Both the position numbers and the translations under genes were made by a program. A stretch of DNA of 64,000 nucleotides from Diphasiastrum complanatum (Eukaryota; Streptophyta; Lycopodiopsida; Lycopodiales; Lycopodiaceae): positions 44,772,484 to 44,836,483 of the forward strand of contig CM055102.1 in assembly GCA_029204225.1 (NCBI GenBank), read 5' to 3'. A model generated the notes under the pieces. It saw nothing but the letters and a program-made list of their open reading frames with translations. It did not search any database and was not told where the DNA came from. Of the stretch, positions 1 through 13,869 are shown in pieces. Positions within the stretch are counted from its first letter, which is position 1; every line of letters starts with the position of its first letter.

Positions 1-1526
1 AATTATGAAAAAAAAAATTAAAGGGGGGAAGAAAAGATAGGAATAAGTCTTCCGTGGAATCAGCCAGTTGCATTGATTTTGGAAAAAAAAAAATCTTCTA
101 TGTGTGCAATGGTAGAACTATCCAGTTTGAAATAGACAAACTCTCTAAGTGATTATTTTGTGTAATCTGGAACTAGAGGAGTTTTGGGGTTATTGAGCTG
201 TGAGATGTTCATTAAATTGGAAAGTAGTGATAAAGATTAAATTAAGATTCATTGATTGCTAGCAAATACCATTTTGTTATGGATTGGATTAGTGCAATAA
301 AGCTTTAATCTTGACTCTATGTCCAAAGATGTTTGTATGAGTTAGCCTAATATTGGTTTGTGCGCTAAGATATATTGTAGGCTGATTGATAGAAGAAATT
401 TTGTTAATAAGAGTTAGATGGTTGGAAAACTTATGATGTGGAGTTATTCACTTCAAAGATTTCCCATATATTTACTCATAGAAATAGAGTTCTTTGGTAG
501 CTGAGTTGCAAGATTCTCAAGGAATTATGTGAGTAACATATGCAGGTTGTGGATAGATGTCAGTTTATAGCCTATGTTTATGTATAGGAACATAGTTGGA
601 AGTTGTTTATGTACATCTTAATCTTGTGGATCTACTATGTGTTTCCTATGTATTGTGTTTATATTGTATACTTAAACTAGTCAGAGTACATAGACATATG
701 AACAAGTAATGTGTGGAACAGTTACTTGCAGGTTAATGTCTCTTTCTGTGCATAGGATAATTCATTAGCTTATTTATGGTTTGGAATAAGATCTAAATGT
801 GGTGTTATACATGTATAATTGAGATCTGCACCTAGACATTTAAGATTTCTGAATCATTCACAATTGACTTGAGTAATTGGATTCCTCCTGATTAGAAGTT
901 AATTGGATAAATAAGCAGTGTGAAGAGAATTTACCGAGAACTGTTTATTTTGATCTATATTGCTCATAAGTCACATGATTATCGAGTCATTTGGATTCAT
1001 TTATGAGAACTGTGCATAGAATATAGAAGATTCTTGATATAGAATATTTCTTGAAGTAGAAATATCCTAAGTTATTGACTATATCCCAGTGAGATCATAT
1101 ACATTTATTGGATGATAGAGTCTAACTAATGTCAAGGATAACCACTGAATTTAGTTGGAATTCAACAGAACTTATTCGTTATCAGCAAATGTTGGCCATG
1201 CTATAGTTATTGGTGGGAATATGTTAGTAGCCCTTTCAACTTGGTTAACGACAAGTCCAAAATACACAGGGTTAGTTAGTGCTAATTGAAGTTCCTAACT
1301 AAAACCAGTCATCTAACACAATCTACTACACTTAAGTCACTTACATTATCTCTAATGGATGTAACGGAGAGAGTTATGTGTATTGGAGAGATATAATATT
1401 AAGTGGGGGTGCATGTTTTGTGAGAAAGTGTGAGGAAAGCCCTAAAAGAAGTATGACATTAAATTCGTTGAGGTAAAGGCCAGTGCTGGATCTGTTGCAC
1501 AACTGTTCATGCTCCTATAGAAAAGC
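1..1526. other. No gene recognised
   Basis: AT-rich DNA dense in stops on both strands. I see no exon, LTR end or RNA gene. A stretch at about 1440-1526, just before the transporter fragment, reads open in places but matches no family I recognise. Confidence 0.5.
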
Positions 1527-1826
1527 ATGTTCCAGAGCCATGGTAAGGACTCAGGAGCATCTTTAAAGCCTTTGGTAGCCTCGATTGCAACTGGTGTAAT
1601 AATATGGTTTGTTCCTGTGCCTGCAGGAATGACAAGGAACGCTTTGCAGCTATTGGTCGTTTTCTTAGCCACCATAGTAGGCATCATCACACAGCCGCTT
1701 CCTTTAGGTGTTGTAGCTTTGATGAGTTTAAAGCTTCTGTGCTCACCAAAACCCTACCATTTTTCGGTGCTTTCAATGCTTTTGGAAATCCGATTCCCTA
1801 GATAAGCTTATCGCCCTTGCTTTTTT
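1527..1826 (+). pseudogene. Plastid dicarboxylate transporter (DiT) gene fragment
   Basis: The translation resembles the first membrane segments of plant chloroplast 2-oxoglutarate/malate (glutamate/malate) translocators of the DASS family, which exchange dicarboxylates across the inner plastid envelope. The recognisable run starts with a basic stretch, then VIIWFVPVPAGMTRNALQLL and ATIVGIITQPLPLGVVALM. After about 1720 the family sequence carries on in another frame (ASVLTKTLPFFGAFNAFG), so there is a frameshift. A TAG at about 1799 sits where the family has Trp, and LIALAF follows in a third frame. It covers roughly 95 of the family's more than 500 residues, with no transit peptide and no introns visible. 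It stops abruptly at an ABCB fragment. This is a dead captured or duplicated piece, not a gene. Confidence 0.75.
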
Positions 1827-2008
1827 GGTGAGAAAGACATAAGAAATTTTCACCTTAAGTATTTGCGTCATCAAATTGGATTAGAAAGCCATGAGCCTAC
1901 CCTATTTGCAAGAAGCATACGGGAAAACATTGCTTATGGCAAGGATAATTCCACAGTTGAAGAGATTATTGGAGCGGCCCAAGCTGCCAATGCACGTGAT
2001 TTTATAAG
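1827..2008 (+). pseudogene. ABCB (MDR/P-glycoprotein) nucleotide-binding domain fragment
   Basis: About 60 codons read [16 protein letters not shown], then [18 protein letters not shown], then an acidic helix and AANARDFI. This is the part of an ABC-transporter ATPase domain between Walker A and the signature motif, in the style of plant full-size ABCB exporters. The Q-loop glutamine, normally in a VSQEP context, is His here. No Walker A, signature or Walker B lies nearby. The fragment ends in AG followed by GTGAAAAT, so its 3' edge may be an original exon end. It is fused at about 1826/1827 to the transporter fragment. The family call is firm; the exact member is not. Confidence 0.75.
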
Positions 2009-3103
2009 GTGAAAATACTGGTCATATTTTTTTTGGTAGTTATCACATTGAAATCGATTGAAAAGATTGGTACTATGGCATATCTAGGATATATTTTTCT
2101 CTTTTGTTAGTTTCATAGGTTTGAATGATATCTTACTTATCCTGAAATCTCCAAACTTGCAACTTTTGTGGGGTCAAATATGGCTTTCATATTTGAAATG
2201 AAGAATTTATCGGTATGTAAGAGTTGATGTCTTAACCCTTATATGATCACATTCATATCATATATTTGCTAACTCTATTTTTTGATTGTACAATACGTTT
2301 GGTATTCACAAAATAGAAAATTTTATTTTGAGATCTGTCTTTTTCTCACTACCTTAGATAAATAGACACAATCCATCATATCTTTAAGCTTTTTACAAGA
2401 ATCAACAGGTTCAAACCCCCAATTGAGAGGTATTCATGCTCAAAAATCATAAAAAAATACACTAATTTTTGGTGTTTTGAGCCCCCTTATGGTGTCTAAT
2501 CCCTTCCAAACTTCATGACAACTCAGGGACAACTTCGTTACATCTCTGAAAACGTTCATACCAAGTCTTGGCTGAGAATTTTGAGATCTACCCCAAAATT
2601 AGTCCAAAAAACATCAAAGACCAAAATTTGTGGGAAAAATCCACAACTTCGTGCAATCAGATCCAAATCCCTATAAATCCATTACATGCAAGCACCAAAA
2701 GTTCTGATTCTAGTCAAACATGGTTTCTATAGCCCATTTATGGTCCAAAATCACTATCTAATCCACCTTTTGACTATTCCAACATCATGCAATCTAGATC
2801 CAATCAATAATGACTATAAAACAGCAAGTACAATCTGGAAAACATACTACACCAATACCTATGATCAATTTCAAGCAAAAAACTTCAATTCCAGGTGAAA
2901 AATTCACTAAAACCATAAAAAAACCTTTGATTTCCACAAAAAACCCCATAATTATGATCTTTAGACTGAAAGTACACCAAATTCAGAGAAGTCACCTACT
3001 TGGAGTTCAATTCCACCACCTGGAAGTAACATGCAAGGAGAAATCCACAAAAACTGAGAAAATACAAGAAGTAGCTCCACCATCTGATTGATGCAAATCC
3101 ATA
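2009..3103. other. Likely untranslated leader of a minus-strand LTR element
   Basis: No coding sequence was recognised. The part from about 2400 to 3103 is directly downstream, on the minus strand, of a primer-binding site and LTR, so it is probably the element's leader. Open frames here are short and show no gag features. Confidence 0.4.
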
Positions 3104-3116
3104 GCTCTAATACCAA
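3104..3116 (-). other. Primer-binding site, initiator tRNA-Met type
   Basis: On the minus strand it reads TTGGTATTAGAGC immediately after the LTR end. This differs by one base from the common plant site TGGTATCAGAGC. It fixes the element's orientation and marks the LTR above as a 5' LTR. Confidence 0.7.
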
Positions 3117-3583
3117 TGTAAGGATCACCAAATGAAGATCTGACTAGATCCTGTTGCAAAACAACCAAAAGGACACCTGTGGAGCAAAACCACCCATCCA
3201 AACCTAGATCCCTCCTGGACCTAGCCCCCAAGCCATAGTGAAGAACCTAAGAGAGAGGAGGAGAAACTGGCTCAAGAAACTGAATTTCCGATAGGAGGAT
3301 GGGCGAGTTTCCTATGGACATATTCTCCTCATGAGAGAGAGAATATTCTCCCTAGGATCCCCATGGAACCTATATTGAGCTATTAACCTCCTATTCTTGT
3401 ATTGAAGCAGTCATTCACTATGCCTATGTCCAATTATAGGTCTGGGCCTTCATATGATTATTAATTACTTACAGGCCAAGCTCGGAATGACGACGCATAA
3501 CTAATAACCATATACACCTGGAGTGACCGGCTATTCATGTCAAGAATTATTCCGATTCCCTTGTACAGGACATGGACGTAACA
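3117..3583 (-). mobile_element. 5' LTR of a minus-strand LTR retrotransposon (467 bp)
   Basis: The sequence runs TGTAAGG...GTAACA on the plus strand, so on the minus strand it starts TGTTACGTCCATGTCC and ends CCTTACA, with a primer-binding site next to it. Its first bases match the gypsy LTRs at 46305 and 49046. Its last third shares a gggggctagg...tgggtggtttngctcc block with the LTR at 6845 and the 3' part of 49046. No partner LTR lies to the left, so the element is truncated. Confidence 0.75.
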
Positions 3584-3990
<407 letters not shown>

Positions 3991-5980
3991 GTACCCAATT
4001 TCTTTCTATTTCTCTTAGTTTCCAATACTCTAAAAAGTTATATGGCCTATTATGACTTTTTGAGGAAAAATTTTAAACCACCAAATGTATTGAATACCAC
4101 CTCAACGGTCAAGATCATTGAAGTAATATCCTACAGACACAATCATTTGCTCCTTCTACACGCTTTTAGATCGGCTGTACCCATATAAAAGAGAGTACGA
4201 TGTTCATAAATTCTCCATGCCCTCTTTCCTCTCTTTTCTTCTTCTTCTCCTTGTCTAGCATACCAAGGGTTGCAGTGTTGCTGCTTACGTTACGATAACT
4301 GGAAAGCTACCTCCGAAATACACTAGTAAGTCGCCTTCACGCTTGTATACTTCTACTATGAACACTCTGATAGCAGAAGAAATGATAGCTTCAATAGCAA
4401 TTTATTACTTTGTTGATATAGCTTTATGAGTTATGAATGCATGCATGAGGATTATGCGCCCATTTTTGCATCTCTACTTGCGTTAAATACTCGCTTCATG
4501 CATGCCGGTTTGTAGAAACCAGGCTGGCTAGTTTAGTAGGAGTAAGTGTGTGGCTCACTCACATCAATGCATGCATATACTAGGGCTCAACACAACGTCA
4601 AATCGTTGTATGAATCTTCATTCATGTAGCATGAGCTCCAACGTGATTTGGGAGATAAATGGCAATGATGCCAGCGCTGAAAAATATGGGTAGAATGTGC
4701 TGACAGGCACTTCTAATCAAGAAAAGTATAGTGACTCGCTACCATATCAGCGAGATAGCTACATATTCTCCTGAGTTAAATATGTAATACTGCTATGGAT
4801 GCACCATTGATGCATTGCATCGATGGAATGCAAATGGTTATTGATGAAAATGATCCTAATCATATGCCATATGATGTTTTATGTCTACGATTATCAAAAG
4901 AGCTCTGTACGGAAGCTAATATGTTGATTTTGCTCGTTATTATCTCTGTTTCATACAATGTTACAACATAAATAACACAAAGGGCTTAAACATACTGCTC
5001 AAATCATAGTAGACAGCAAGGTTAAGGTACGTATGGCACTTTCAACTGCTATGCTGCATAATACGCTTTGTTAAGTAATGATAACTCCATTTGGATAACT
5101 AACGGGATGTCTCTTATACTAACTAATGGGATGTCTCTTATACATACGATTATGCAATGACTATACGTAGAAATGGATACGGAAGGTCAAGTATCTCAAC
5201 TGCAAACAAATGCAAATGTGATTGCCTCACAAGAATGAATATCTTCTACCATTCAGGTTAGTAACACACAAATGCTTAGATTCTCTTTGATAAAGTGTAA
5301 AATGTAGGGTGACGAAGTAAGCAACCATTACTTTTGACAATAGTGTTACAAAAAGGCAGAATGATTCGTAATGATAATGTTAAAAATATTTCGGTTCCGG
5401 CAAATAATGCCATATCACTGTTTACCATAGGTATCATGATAACCCTATTTCTTATATCGGTTTTTTCACGATTCGTTTATCAAGAATTTGCGTACTTATT
5501 GTAAGTTCTTTTAAGTACATGGACTTGTGCTAAGAACAGATACATTCATTAAATCAAAATGGCATAGACTTGTCCCAAGCTTATTATGAATGTACAGTCG
5601 CAAACTCTTATTTTTTAATTTGCACTTACAGGTAGCAGTTTTCTGGTTAGTGTCTAAATCACGATTATGGTTTAAAACTTTAAGAACGATAAGTTAGTTT
5701 GCAGACTCTTGGATAGCATGGATTTGCTCAAGAAGTCACGAGTACCGGACAATTTTTGTTTACAGATATGAATGTTGGTATGGCATGGATTTGCCCCTAA
5801 TTTCATGTACCAATCCAAACTACTTGTAAGCTCACATCTTACTATACATTTTATATAGCTGATTTTCAAGATTGGACTACAAAAAACTTTATTTTACACT
5901 ACAAGCTGATTAGTTGAGATTAATGTATTTTGTACATGGATAACGACTAACATTCAGCGTTGACACCTGTCTTCCTCACC
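3991..5980. other. No gene recognised between the two repeat copies
   Basis: About 2 kb of AT-rich sequence with stops in all frames. A TATAAAA at 4184-4190 is followed by a pyrimidine-rich leader-like stretch (about 4210-4260), which looks like an RNA polymerase II core promoter or the U3-R part of an LTR. I cannot tie it to any transcript. Confidence 0.4.
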
Positions 5981-6828
<848 letters not shown>

Positions 6829-6844
6829 TTTAAGGAGGGAAGAA
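6829..6844 (+). other. Polypurine tract
   Basis: The tract taaggagggaagaa ends directly at TGTTATGG, the expected site of plus-strand priming in an LTR retrotransposon. It marks the next LTR as a 3' LTR. Confidence 0.55.
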
Positions 6845-7304
6845 TGTTATGGCCATATTCGGTTAAGGACCTGGAATAGTCCTAATATGGTAGACCGGCC
6901 CTCCGGTATTCGAGATTGTTGGTCGGGTCCTGATTTAATTCCATGTCAAGGCCAGTTTATGACTAATACAGTCCAATCGAGACATATGGAGTATTGCATG
7001 TTTGTGTAACAGATATAGGCATGAAGACTGCATGAAGAGATGTGATCTATTTATAGTTGACCTGCATGGGGGTTGCATGATTTCATGCACAAGACTCTAC
7101 TCTCTATATAATGAGGCAGGGATTCTCCCGTCGACATATTGGGTTTAGGTTACCAGTTTCTCTCTTCTCCTCTTGTTTCACATGGCATGGCTTGGGGGCT
7201 AGATCCAGGTTTGATCTAGGATTGGTTGGGTGGTTTGGCTCCATAGTCTCTCCTATTGTGTTCTCCTATCCCCATCTTAGGGGTTGTCCTTGATGGTCTT
7301 TACA
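6845..7304 (+). mobile_element. 3' LTR of a gypsy-like element (460 bp)
   Basis: It starts TGTTATGGCC after a polypurine tract and ends TTTACA. A tctatataatgag TATA-like motif lies at about 7102, and the end shares the ggggctaga...ggttgggtggtttggctcc block with the LTRs at 3117 and 49046. No matching 5' LTR in the same orientation was found. The flanking 5-mers do not match, which fits a truncated element rather than a solo LTR. Confidence 0.6.
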
Positions 7305-7480
7305 CTACACCTCATGGATCATGTTTGTTTTAATACCTTGCTTGTGTCATATAATGCATTTGATTGTTAGAAAAAACAATGAAATATTCTAACACAATGT
7401 CCTTGGTAGTTGGTAGTAAAAATCATGATACCCCACCCAAGATGGTGTGAAATGTTATTATACTCCCAATTAATTTTTCT

Positions 7481-7699
7481 TGACATGACAATGTGGTGCT
7501 TGGCATCATCCAAGGGTGGTGGAGTGTGTAGCTCTCAAGACCTCCATCACCCTTGACATGACAATGTGGTGCTTGGCATCATCCAAGGGTGGTGGAATGT
7601 GTAGCTCTCAAAACCTTCATCACCCTTGACATGACAATGTGGTGCTTGGTAGCATCCAAGGGTGGTGGAGTGTGTAGCTCACAAGGCCTCCATCACCCT
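7481..7699. repeat. Minisatellite, 3 x 73 bp
   Basis: A unit beginning tgacatgacaatgtggtgct recurs at 7481, 7554 and 7627, an exact 73-bp period with a few substitutions. The end of the unit (ctccatcacccttg) recurs in degraded form to about 7830. Confidence 0.9.
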
Positions 7700-7904
7700 T
7701 GGATGAGGCTGGGCGAGGTTGGCATATATGTAGGCACTCCCAAAGCCTCTATCAATGCTTGAATGAATCTCTCGGCCCATGCTTGGATGTGTGTAGCGCT
7801 CTCAAGACTTCCATCACCCTTGGATGAGGGAGAGGTTGTTCTATATGTAGGCACTCCCAAAACCTCTGTCAATGCTTGGATGGATCTCTCAACCCATGCT
7901 ATCA

Positions 7905-8185
7905 TATGAACTCTCTCACAGCCTCCATTTGACTTGGATGCAATAGGAGATGGGATGTCCCATTCGCAAGCATGGGTGAGAATAGGCTTAAAGATATACA
8001 CTCTTTCACGGCCTCCGTATGACTTGGAATGCATTGGGATGCAATGGGAGATGGGATGTCACATTCGCAAGCATGGGTGAGAATAGGCTTAAAGATATAC
8101 ACTCTTTCATAGCCTCCTTATGACTTGGAATGCATTGGGAGATGGGATGGCAAGTAGGCAAGCATGGGTGAGAATAGGCATAACA
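7905..8185. repeat. Minisatellite, about 3 units of 91-101 bp
   Basis: The motif gcaagcatgggtgagaatag recurs at 7966, 8067 and 8158, with cctcc...gacttgga and gagatgggatg between. The spacing is 101 then 91 bp. The frames open on the minus strand (e.g. 7902-8102) merely translate the repeat. Confidence 0.85.
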
Positions 8186-8189
8186 AGAC

Positions 8190-11151
8190 ACATGGTGGGA
8201 TAAGCTTATCCAACAAGGTATATAAAACTCATTCAGCTCCCTATGAGAGGGAATATACATAAGATTTCAAATTTTATTGATTTTTGTTGGGAGTTGCTCT
8301 TGATTTTCCCTGATTGTATGATGCCTGTATGGACCATAGCTAATAATATTAAGTGACGATGTGACGCTCTTTACAACGTGAAGACGACGACGACGACGTA
8401 CGCTGCCTATCTGCTTTTGAAGACGATGGCGATGCTCGCATATGCCATTTCGACAGCAGCATGATGACAGCATTCAATGGCAGATCAATCCCTCTCATTA
8501 CCGATTGCGTTCTTGCACTCTCGTCCTCGCGGTTTCCAAAAAGTAGCACATTATGGCACCTGTGAAAATATCCCACATGATACATGTAATCGGAAAATAC
8601 TGAGTAAAGTAAGGCTTGTGAGTCAAACTTTTGTTGTATTTCGGTCCAATGCTTGATAGGAAAATGAAAATGAAATGGATTCCTGAACTCAAGCTTTCAG
8701 TCTATTTTTTTCCTTCATAGCTTTAAATCTTAGCTGATGAGGCTGAAGCCTGGTAAAAGTGCACATCTGGTATTCTGGTGCATCGATCAGCGGTGGAGCT
8801 CGTTGCCTCCTCTGCAGTCAAAGTTGTTGATGGTCTGGTTTTCTGCATCGAGATTCGTCTGATACGATAGGTTCTTGTGTAGTTTGCTGGAAGAATGGAA
8901 CAGGAATATCTGAATGGAAATCGAAGTCGATGTATTCTCTGAAGCGTATGGTTTTGATCCTGTATTGCTGCTAAGAAAGTGCACTGATATAATATTGCGA
9001 TGAAAGCTCTGGTTTGGTGTATTTGTGCTGATCCCTAGGAGAAAATTTTCCGATCAGTCTCTTCGTGAATTGCTTGCGAAAGCATAATGCTTATCTGCAC
9101 AGAGAATAAGTGGAAATGAAAGTTTCGTCCATAAGTTATCGGCAGATTATAAGAAGATTGTTATCTGAGTATCTTTTGCACCATGCATGCAAATGAAGCA
9201 TGCTTCTCAGTTTTGAAATGCAAAAGCTGTATGGTTTGTTTCTGTTGGATCTATAGCCAAGATTGTTTAGATTGTTGTTGTTTAACACTAAATGATGAGA
9301 TTCTCATAGATCAATCACGGTTTCGTTTAGAATGTGCACATTAGTTTTTGTTTTTTCTCGAAGGTTACGTTTCGAAGTTTTAAGACCTTTCGAGCTGCGC
9401 TTCTCTCTCTCTCAGCGTTCTCGAGCTCTATACATAGGTCTCTTTTCGAAAAAAATGAAAAATTATGTGCTAGCTCTCCTTCGGAGCAAGTTATTCTTGA
9501 CGTTTAGTGAACAGAGGATCTCTTTCGCAAATACACGTCTACTGAGGCGCGCTCGCTCACAGACACAAGCATGCTCAAAGTCCATATTTCGCTTATGCTT
9601 CCACTAAAAGCTGAATATGTGGCTCTGAGAGTAGAAATAAACAACAAATGGAATCTGCGGGCATGCTGGTTTTGAGGATCGTAGCCTTGAACGAGTTTAG
9701 CAGTTCAAGCCATGAGTTTAACAAGACCTTATCTGAAGTTCTTCGCACAAGCTGCTAAGGACTTGCCGATCAGATCACTTTCCTTCTTTAGGTTGGCTCT
9801 GTAGATCAATGCGTAAAAAATGTAAAACCTGTTTGCTTCTTTTCCTCGTCTTACTTTCATTTAATCTCGGCCTTGGTTGTCAGTCCTTTCTGATCATGTA
9901 CCTCCCTTGCATGTCCTTTTTTCTGATTGGAATCAAACTCCTAAAACTAAAAGGAGCTGAAAGGAAGCCTTCAGTCTTTACCAACATGGCACTTACTGGA
10001 TAGTGTAGCAATCAAACGATTGAAGCTTTGTCGGAGAGTGTAGCAATCCAATGATTGAAACTGCGATAGAGAGTGTAGCAATCGAATGTTTGAAACTTCT
10101 AGATGTGAAACATTGCAAACACTTGTAAAAAGGACCAAATGTTTGAAACATTTTTAGATTTGAGGGTTTCCCAAAAATGAAAGTTTGTAAAAAAATAATG
10201 TCCATTAGCTGCTATGCATTCCAAAAACATCAACTTAGAGAAAGCATGGGACAATGCACTGTCTTACAATAGCCGGTGTAAAAGATGTAGTGATGCTTAA
10301 AATCACAAATAAACTAAAGTTTTCACTTTAAATCATACTCGTACTACATTTGTATGAATGGAGATCGCAAATTCAGCCTACAATGTTTCATAAAATGCCA
10401 CATCCTCCACTAACCACAAGGCAATGAAGGGCTGCCCTCACATCCAATACATTTCCCAACGTGATGTAGATGTAACCTGGCTTAATAGGGTTTCATGAGC
10501 TCGTGACTGCTCAACTTACAAAACAAGGCCAACAACTGACAATCGTACATTCTATCTGAAGAATATAAATTACTCAATCCGAACCACCAATGTCTTCAAA
10601 CAATAGGTGAAGACAATGACAACTGCATCTTGTGAAAACTCTTCTTCCAAGGTACGACTTCCACCAAACAATAGGCATTATCTGTGATCGCATGTACAGA
10701 AAATTGAGCCTTAAACTCTAGCAGCCAAAAACTTAAATCAGTGGTTGGTGACATGTTTTAGACCAACCTTCACAAACAATGATGCAACCTTACGTAACCC
10801 ATTTATCATGAAACACCCATAACTCTTTGCACACCAAGATTGTTTCCTCTCTCAAGCCTGCAACTCCCAGTGTCCAATATATCACTCACTTGGAAGTTGG
10901 AACTAGGTACTTCCTCGCCTGTCACAGCTATCATCCCTGCAAAATGCTTGCTTCCTATGACATTTTAGGGGATTGCCTTAGGACGAGAGGAACGTCCTGC
11001 AAGCAACTTTGAAACTGGCCCTCTTTACAATCCCAAGAGATTGATGAATGCCCTGATGCTTACACGTCCCTCTTGCTCGAGCTTCCTCGTCGTGATTGTG
11101 TCTCAGCCATTTTTCCTTCCATTTCCCCTTTCTCGAAACTATCCTCATTGC

Positions 11152-11197
<46 letters not shown>

Positions 11198-13718
11198 ACA
11201 CCTTTTGAAAGACATGATCGCAATGCTTGCATTGAACCTTTTCATTCTCTAGCCTCTTGAAGGCCTACAGATGCCATTATCAACCTTAATCAGCAGCTGA
11301 TTTCATGATAAATTTCATACAATTTGCTGTTTTTATACCTCTCTTGATGCCAATAATTGTGATTGAGTTCTTAACAAGCCCTAGCTTCAAACTTGAATTG
11401 TTACTCCCATAGCCTAAGAGGAGGTATGTAGGGTATGCCATGACTGCAAGTTGTTTGAATGTAGCTTGTCTCGTCATTCGTACCAATATTGATGTAGTGT
11501 CTGGGTCTCTGCATGGACGTTGTATGCTGAAGACTGTATAACGTCTGAAATTTTAAATTTCTCCATCTATTGAGCAGTTATCTTTGAGAATTATGGCTCT
11601 ATTTTTGAAGACATAACGACAACATTCTACATGAATTGTATTACATGGAATAGATGGAAGGATTGGGCATGAAGTACTATTTCTCAGAAAGAAACTTGTC
11701 ATAAGGGTTTCAGAATGACTTGCTCAATCACGTATGTTATCTGCAATGTACCTTCTTTAAAGCTCTATTATGTAATGAGCTTAGTTGGTATCATGAAAGC
11801 TCTTTGCTGATGTTTTGTTTTGCCATTTGTCACCACACAGTCTTTGATTGCTATTAGATTGTGGTAGGAACTTGCTATTGTTGGTGTTTGGTTATTAGAA
11901 CCTTTGAGCCTGTGTCATGCCTCATGATTGTCCACTTAAGCCCTAGGTTCAAGCATGAAGTGATTGCTCTCAGTATTTTTCTTCCCTCAAGCTCTCATAA
12001 GTTTTGGCAGATGAGCATATGATATAGTTGGCTCTTAGCATATTTGTGCATGTTTTGTTTCTGTTTTCCCGTAGTCAGCTTTATACTCCTTTTCACCTTT
12101 CACCATCAAGTGATTGTCTCATTTGTAGCTGTAGGTTGTCTTCTGGGATCTGTGCAGTATCTGGAGTATCAACCTATTAAAATGAAGCTTATATGCTAAA
12201 ATGCTTTGCTTTTTATTATCAATCATGTTGCTGTTTATGCGGTTGAGGATAGGAAAGGTTCTTCTAACCTGTTTTGGGCTAGCCGTATGTCCTCTATGTT
12301 GAAGTTCTAATTTGGCCATAGCAGAATATTCAATCACTATTTTGTTAAACTCCTTCGAAAGGATTTTTTTTCTTATATGCTCTTTTTGATATGTTTTACA
12401 GAGCCTCATATTCAGTGAATCAGAGTAGTGACTGTATCTGATGAGCCTCCTAAAACAATGAGGTCTGTGAAAGTCTTGCTTGTTTTCTTCTTTAGCTGGT
12501 TCATAATAAAAAAAACTGGAACGGAATTAGAATCTGGATGTTGATTGCTCTTGAAATTTTTTTTGTGAGGTCAATTTAGTACATACTAATTGGGTGCTTT
12601 GGTTGTATTCCTCAGTCACGAAAAGAACACCATAAGATATCCACGAGTAGAATCGGAAATGGATTTTTCTCGAGATCCCCTGGAAGTTTTGGAGGCAGAA
12701 CTGGTTATGGAGCCACCAAAATCTGAATTGACAAAGATGCTGCTGTATCCAACTTGTCTCATTTGAAATTTCATATATATTTTACTGTGAGCATAGCATG
12801 CGTGTAACTTCAAGCTAGATTCTTGATGTTGCATGCTGTGTTATGTCTATAGCTTACTCTTTTCCGTGTAAGTTTCATGTTTAATTAAAGAATTTAATTG
12901 CACTATATTGACCCTTAAACTGTCAATGTATGCTTGATTGTTGATTTGTTTTACTAGATGGTTTGCAAGTGCCAAATTAGCAGTCCAAATATTATGGGTG
13001 GCTTCTATTGTGCTTGAAAATTGTTTTGTTCTATACTTAATTTTGCTTATCTTGGCACATTATTCCATGTTTTTTTTATTCTTGATGTTTGAACAGTGCA
13101 TTATTAACCTTCCCCTTAGAATGTAGGTTGAATAGGCTATGATGTATGAGTTCTTAGCTCCAATTAACTTTTCCCGTCTCTAAAAATCAAAAGATTTTTT
13201 ATGCATATGTGCACTTGAATAATGTGATTGGCAAATTATCTTATGCTAAGATTTTTCAATTTCAAAGGAAGTCTCCTTATTTTCACATTTTGATGATTAT
13301 TGCAGTTTTATTGCTCACTACATGTCTAGTCTTTAGTAGTTGACAACACATGGCTTGTGGAGAGCTGAAAGTACTGTATCACGTTCTTTGTTAGGGCAAG
13401 CGAAGTGCAACTTTGTTCCCTGTGCTATTATCAAAACTGTTAATTTAGTTCAAGTCAGGACTCAGAATCAATATGTTAAGTTTAAACATGTTTTCATGTA
13501 AAGTATTTGATTCATGAGGTTGAATAATTGAGGACTTCCATAAAATTAGAAGTAAACTAATTAATCAAAGCATGTTTCCATACTAATTTATGATTAATAT
13601 GCTTAGTCTGAGACGGCTTATTTGTTTTCCTTAGTTTCTCATACTTGTAACTGCAAATTGGAAGGATACTTTTTCTTTACTATGTATCTAGATTTGCTAG
13701 AATGTGCATACATAAAAA

Positions 13719-13722
<4 letters not shown>
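8190..13722. other. No convincing gene (5.5 kb)
   Basis: No protein family was recognised. A (GAC)n-like tract lies at about 8380-8398 and a 30-base poly-C plus (CA)n at 11154-11200. This region and 14.6-25.9 kb are where the missing first two GPAT9 exons might lie, but I could not identify them. Confidence 0.4.
11154..11200. repeat. Poly-C (30 nt) followed by (CA)9
   Basis: Uninterrupted C from 11154 to 11183, then a CA dinucleotide run to 11200. The glycine-rich and valine-rich open frames on the minus strand come from this tract. Confidence 0.9.

Positions 13723-13798
<76 letters not shown>
13723..13798. repeat. (AG)n microsatellite, about 76 bp
   Basis: Pure AG dinucleotide run. Confidence 0.95.
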
Positions 13799-13806
<8 letters not shown>

Positions 13807-13869
13807 TGACAAGGCATAGCTCCAACCTACTGGATATATCTCCAATATTGAATGAGGCTGCGAGCGCTA

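Noticed and set aside
9332-9607. 91-codon open frame, Arg/Leu-rich
   Set aside because: No family resemblance, no splice or promoter support; length expected by chance.
12616-12744. A possible exon after tcctcag (…ESEMDFSRDPLEVLEAELVM…)
   Set aside because: It reads open in one frame and contains a KSEL that recalls the GPAT9 N-terminus, but the rest does not match, the donor is weak and no partner exon was found.
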